Program-made: the position numbers and the translations under genes | Notes under the pieces: model-generated | Database searches by the model: none | Told to the model about the DNA's origin: nothing | What the model saw: the letters and a program-made list of their open reading frames with translations, nothing else | In this document: positions 62,195-64,000 of the stretch, one piece after another | How the letters are laid out: the number at the start of each line of letters is the position of its first letter | Position numbering within the stretch: the stretch's first letter is position 1 | Origin: a virus | Reading direction: 5' to 3' (one strand) | Length of the DNA: 64,000 nucleotides | Virus record (IMG/VR): IMGVR_UViG_3300021964_000018 | Location: 1-64,000 of that record

Positions 62195-62647
62195 ATGATT
62201 TCTGATTTATTATTAACTTACATTGCTTGTACAAAAGCAACTGAAATGTGGTTTCACGCTGCTCATCATGTCACTAAAGGCAAAGGGTTTGCGGGAGACC
62301 ACAATATTTTATATTCAAAAATATATGAATTACTTGGTGATGATTTAGACTCTTTAGTTGAAAAAGGCATTGGTCTTTATGATGAAGAACAATTAGCCTG
62401 TCCTATTATTATATCTAAACTAGCATCAAAGATGGTATGCAATTTTGACTCACCTGCAAATAGAAGCGATGATGAAATTGCTGGCATATCTTTACATGTC
62501 TTAGGTTTTCACTTAAGCCATTTAGAAGATTTCTACCACAGAATACAAAACAGTCATGATTTTTCTATCGGTTTTGACGATCTCTTGGCATCAATGGCAA
62601 ATCAATATGAGAGATATATATACATGTTAAAGCAAAGAATTAAATAG
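62195..62647 (+). CDS. Dps/ferritin-like protein
   Basis: A 150-residue helical protein. Residues 24-56 align with the Dps iron-site region: H24, G29, F32 and H36 (H-x11-H as in Dps) followed by D52-x3-E56 (LDSLVEK against LDTMAER). One inter-subunit ferroxidase Asp appears replaced by Tyr40. A second helical half includes a His-rich stretch (LHVLGFHLSHLEDFYH). Dps proteins form dodecamers that oxidise iron and shield DNA. It would protect phage or host DNA from oxidative damage. Expression is probably gated by the hairpin over its Shine-Dalgarno. It precedes the endolysin by eight bases. Confidence 0.68.
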   Translation: MISDLLLTYIACTKATEMWFHAAHHVTKGKGFAGDHNILYSKIYELLGDDLDSLVEKGIGLYDEEQLACPIIISKLASKMVCNFDSPANRSDDEIAGISLHVLGFHLSHLEDFYHRIQNSHDFSIGFDDLLASMANQYERYIYMLKQRIK

Positions 62648-62655
62648 GAGATAGC

Positions 62656-63555
62656 ATGGCAATAGATAAAGTATTTTATAATGAAGCATCAGCAGCCAAA
62701 TTAGGTTGGACACCTGAATGGTTTGGATGTAGTGATTTTGACAATAAACTTGTGAAGGCAATTAGAGACTGGCAGAAAAAATCAGGAATAACTGCAGATG
62801 GTTTATGTGGTCCCGGGACACATAGAAGGATTATGGCTGAAAGATTATCCAAGATAGATGATTATGAACCTGATTTAATTCCTGACAAAGAAGAAAATTT
62901 TATTGTCCATCAAGGTAATTTTATTCCTATTGAATGGCCTAAAGTTGTTTTATGGTCCGAGCCTAACGGGCTTAAAATTGAAAAGGCTTATACTCCATAT
63001 TTTGAAAAACGCAAAATTAACATGTTTGTCAATCACTGGGACGTCTGTTTAGACTCTAAATCATGCGCAAGAGTATTAAACAATAGGGGCGTCTCAGTCC
63101 ATTTTTGCATTGACAATGATGGAACGATATATCAATTGCTCGATACAAATCATGCAGCATGGCATGGCAGTACAAGAAAAGTAAATCATAGATCCATAGG
63201 GGTTGAAATTGCAAACGCCTATTATCCTAAATATCAGCCTTGGTATGAGAAAAAAGGATTTGGAAAGCGACCAATAATATCAGGAGCCAAAGTTCATGGG
63301 AAAACTTTGGAGCCATTTACTTGGTTTTACCCTAAACAAATTCAGGCTTTACAAGCTTTATGGAAGGCCGTACATGATGCAACAGGTATACCATATGAAT
63401 GTCCTACAGACAATTCTGGTAATACATCTTCTAACGTAGATAGAAAAGTTGCAGCAGGTACTTTTAAAGGATTTGTTAGTCATTACCACGTAACAAAAAA
63501 GAAAATTGATTGTGCTGGATTAGACATTAAAAAATTACTTAATGAAATTAAATAA
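62656..63555 (+). CDS. Endolysin: peptidoglycan-binding plus N-acetylmuramoyl-L-alanine amidase
   Basis: A 299-residue lysis enzyme. Residues 20-75 form a PG-binding-1 type helical domain (KAIRDWQKKSGITADGLCGPGTHRRI). The amidase_2 domain follows, with zinc ligands in VNHWD, a central VEIANAYYP core preceded by HRSIGVEI, and the closing YHVTKKKIDCAGLD with the third ligand as Cys or Asp. It cleaves the bond between MurNAc and the stem peptide. There is no signal peptide, so it would need a holin, and none was found in this window. GGAGAT precedes the ATG. It is distinct from the module-bearing lysozyme at 24664. Confidence 0.85.
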   Translation: MAIDKVFYNEASAAKLGWTPEWFGCSDFDNKLVKAIRDWQKKSGITADGLCGPGTHRRIMAERLSKIDDYEPDLIPDKEENFIVHQGNFIPIEWPKVVLWSEPNGLKIEKAYTPYFEKRKINMFVNHWDVCLDSKSCARVLNNRGVSVHFCIDNDGTIYQLLDTNHAAWHGSTRKVNHRSIGVEIANAYYPKYQPWYEKKGFGKRPIISGAKVHGKTLEPFTWFYPKQIQALQALWKAVHDATGIPYECPTDNSGNTSSNVDRKVAAGTFKGFVSHYHVTKKKIDCAGLDIKKLLNEIK

Positions 63556-63573
63556 TTAGCGTAATAATTAATA

Positions 63574-63593
63574 GATAAGTTTAGTAACTTATC
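63574..63593 (+). repeat. 8-bp hairpin in the gap before the fibre gene
   Basis: GATAAGTT, loop TAGT, AACTTATC, 19 bases after the endolysin stop. No T run follows, so it is at best a weak terminator or mRNA 3' stabiliser. The rest of the 144-base gap holds no clear promoter. Confidence 0.4.
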
Positions 63594-63699
63594 AAGTTAA
63601 AGTTTAAGTCTGTTGAGTCATTAATGTTAGCGTACAGTTCGTCGTGTATTAAAGTATCTTGTGTATTCCTTCAAAAATATTTTAGGCTAGGAGTGCGCA

Positions 63700-64000
63700 A
63701 TGCCTAAAGTTAGTAGAGAAAAATACTTTAAAAACGATAAAATTGTTGTAAAAAACAACAAAACAGGAAAAATAAGAAAACTAATTTTTCCACACGAAGT
63801 TGATTTTGGTCTTTCTGATTATCCTGAGTTTGCTGAAAAAGTTAGGTTTTACAATGGTTTGAGCGGTACCCTACAGCAATTACCCGATGGTACTTCTTAT
63901 TTGATTGCTGGTGGCGGAGTTGAAATTACAACCGGTTCAAATGGGGCAGTAACAATAGCCTTAGATGGTTCTGCTGGTGGCGGTACTATAACTAGTGTGA
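63700..64000 (+). CDS. Fibre-like structural protein (3' partial)
   Basis: ATG 63700 with AGGAG nine bases upstream opens a frame that runs off the right edge, about 100 codons visible. It begins basic (PKVSREKYFKNDK) and then has a Gly-, Ser- and Thr-rich beta pattern (LIAGGGVEITTGSNGAVTIALDGSAGGG) of the kind repeated in phage tail fibres and fibre-associated proteins. It is probably a long receptor-binding or fibre gene. The full domain content cannot be seen. Confidence 0.55.
   Translation, partial: MPKVSREKYFKNDKIVVKNNKTGKIRKLIFPHEVDFGLSDYPEFAEKVRFYNGLSGTLQQLPDGTSYLIAGGGVEITTGSNGAVTIALDGSAGGGTITSV

Overview
The window is part of the genome of a large, AT-rich tailed bacteriophage with a contractile tail (T4-like myovirus grade). 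The evidence is a near-complete set of T4-type genes: large terminase, portal, S77 prohead protease, scaffold, major capsid protein, gp13/14/15-type neck and tail-terminator proteins, two sheath proteins, a 163-residue tail tube, a tail chaperone, a tape measure and baseplate hub proteins. T4-style replication and recombination genes flank them (RuvC-like resolvase, zinc-ribbon/TOPRIM primase, SbcD-SbcC, gp32-like SSB, RecA, 5'-3' exonuclease, DnaB-like helicase). Low GC, very tight gene packing and the protein families suggest a marine or other aquatic phage. The host cannot be read from the sequence. I saw no tRNA, rRNA, CRISPR or insertion sequence.

Layout: 1-2286 is the end of a large LamG-like virion protein. 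2289-9567 holds resolvase, primase, a PAP2-Fic fusion and a single-chain SbcD-SbcC. 9578-20590 is packaging and head: TerL, portal, protease, small head proteins, scaffold and capsid protein, closed by a strong terminator. 20722-29483 is an accessory block between head and neck genes. It holds many proteins that share a short N-terminal module, an exported protein, a Cys-rich protein, a LysM-lysozyme, a membrane-HNH nuclease, a decoration-like protein, and the only minus-strand operon (DnaQ-like exonuclease plus a HEKIH protein). 29582-50758 is neck, tail and baseplate. 50755-61468 is replication and nucleotide metabolism (mini family-A polymerase, SSB, RecA, exonuclease, helicase, B12-dependent ribonucleotide reductase). 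61549-63555 holds a ClpP-like protease, a Dps-like ferritin and an amidase endolysin. A fibre-like gene runs off the right end.

The most unusual features are these. (1) About a dozen otherwise unrelated proteins carry a Met-Lys-hydrophobic ... Leu-x-x-(Leu/Ile)-(Leu/Ile)-x-Glu N-terminus. Most hold an (L/I)-x-E site like the one predicted in the capsid protein, so I propose a head-targeting and prohead-processing tag on a set of ejected proteins. (2) A tail-chaperone gene is followed by a start-less ORF reachable by a +1 or -2 shift on T8, at the same place as lambda G/GT. (3) One gene is interrupted by an in-frame UGA, and its second half has no start codon. (4) A soluble PAP2 phosphatase is fused to a Fic domain. 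(5) The SbcD and SbcC halves are fused. (6) A 344-residue family-A polymerase lacks room for an exonuclease domain. (7) Two sheath paralogues lie in tandem. (8) A Dps-like gene has its Shine-Dalgarno locked in a hairpin.

Functions come from motif reading without database searches. Promoters and operators are by inspection only.
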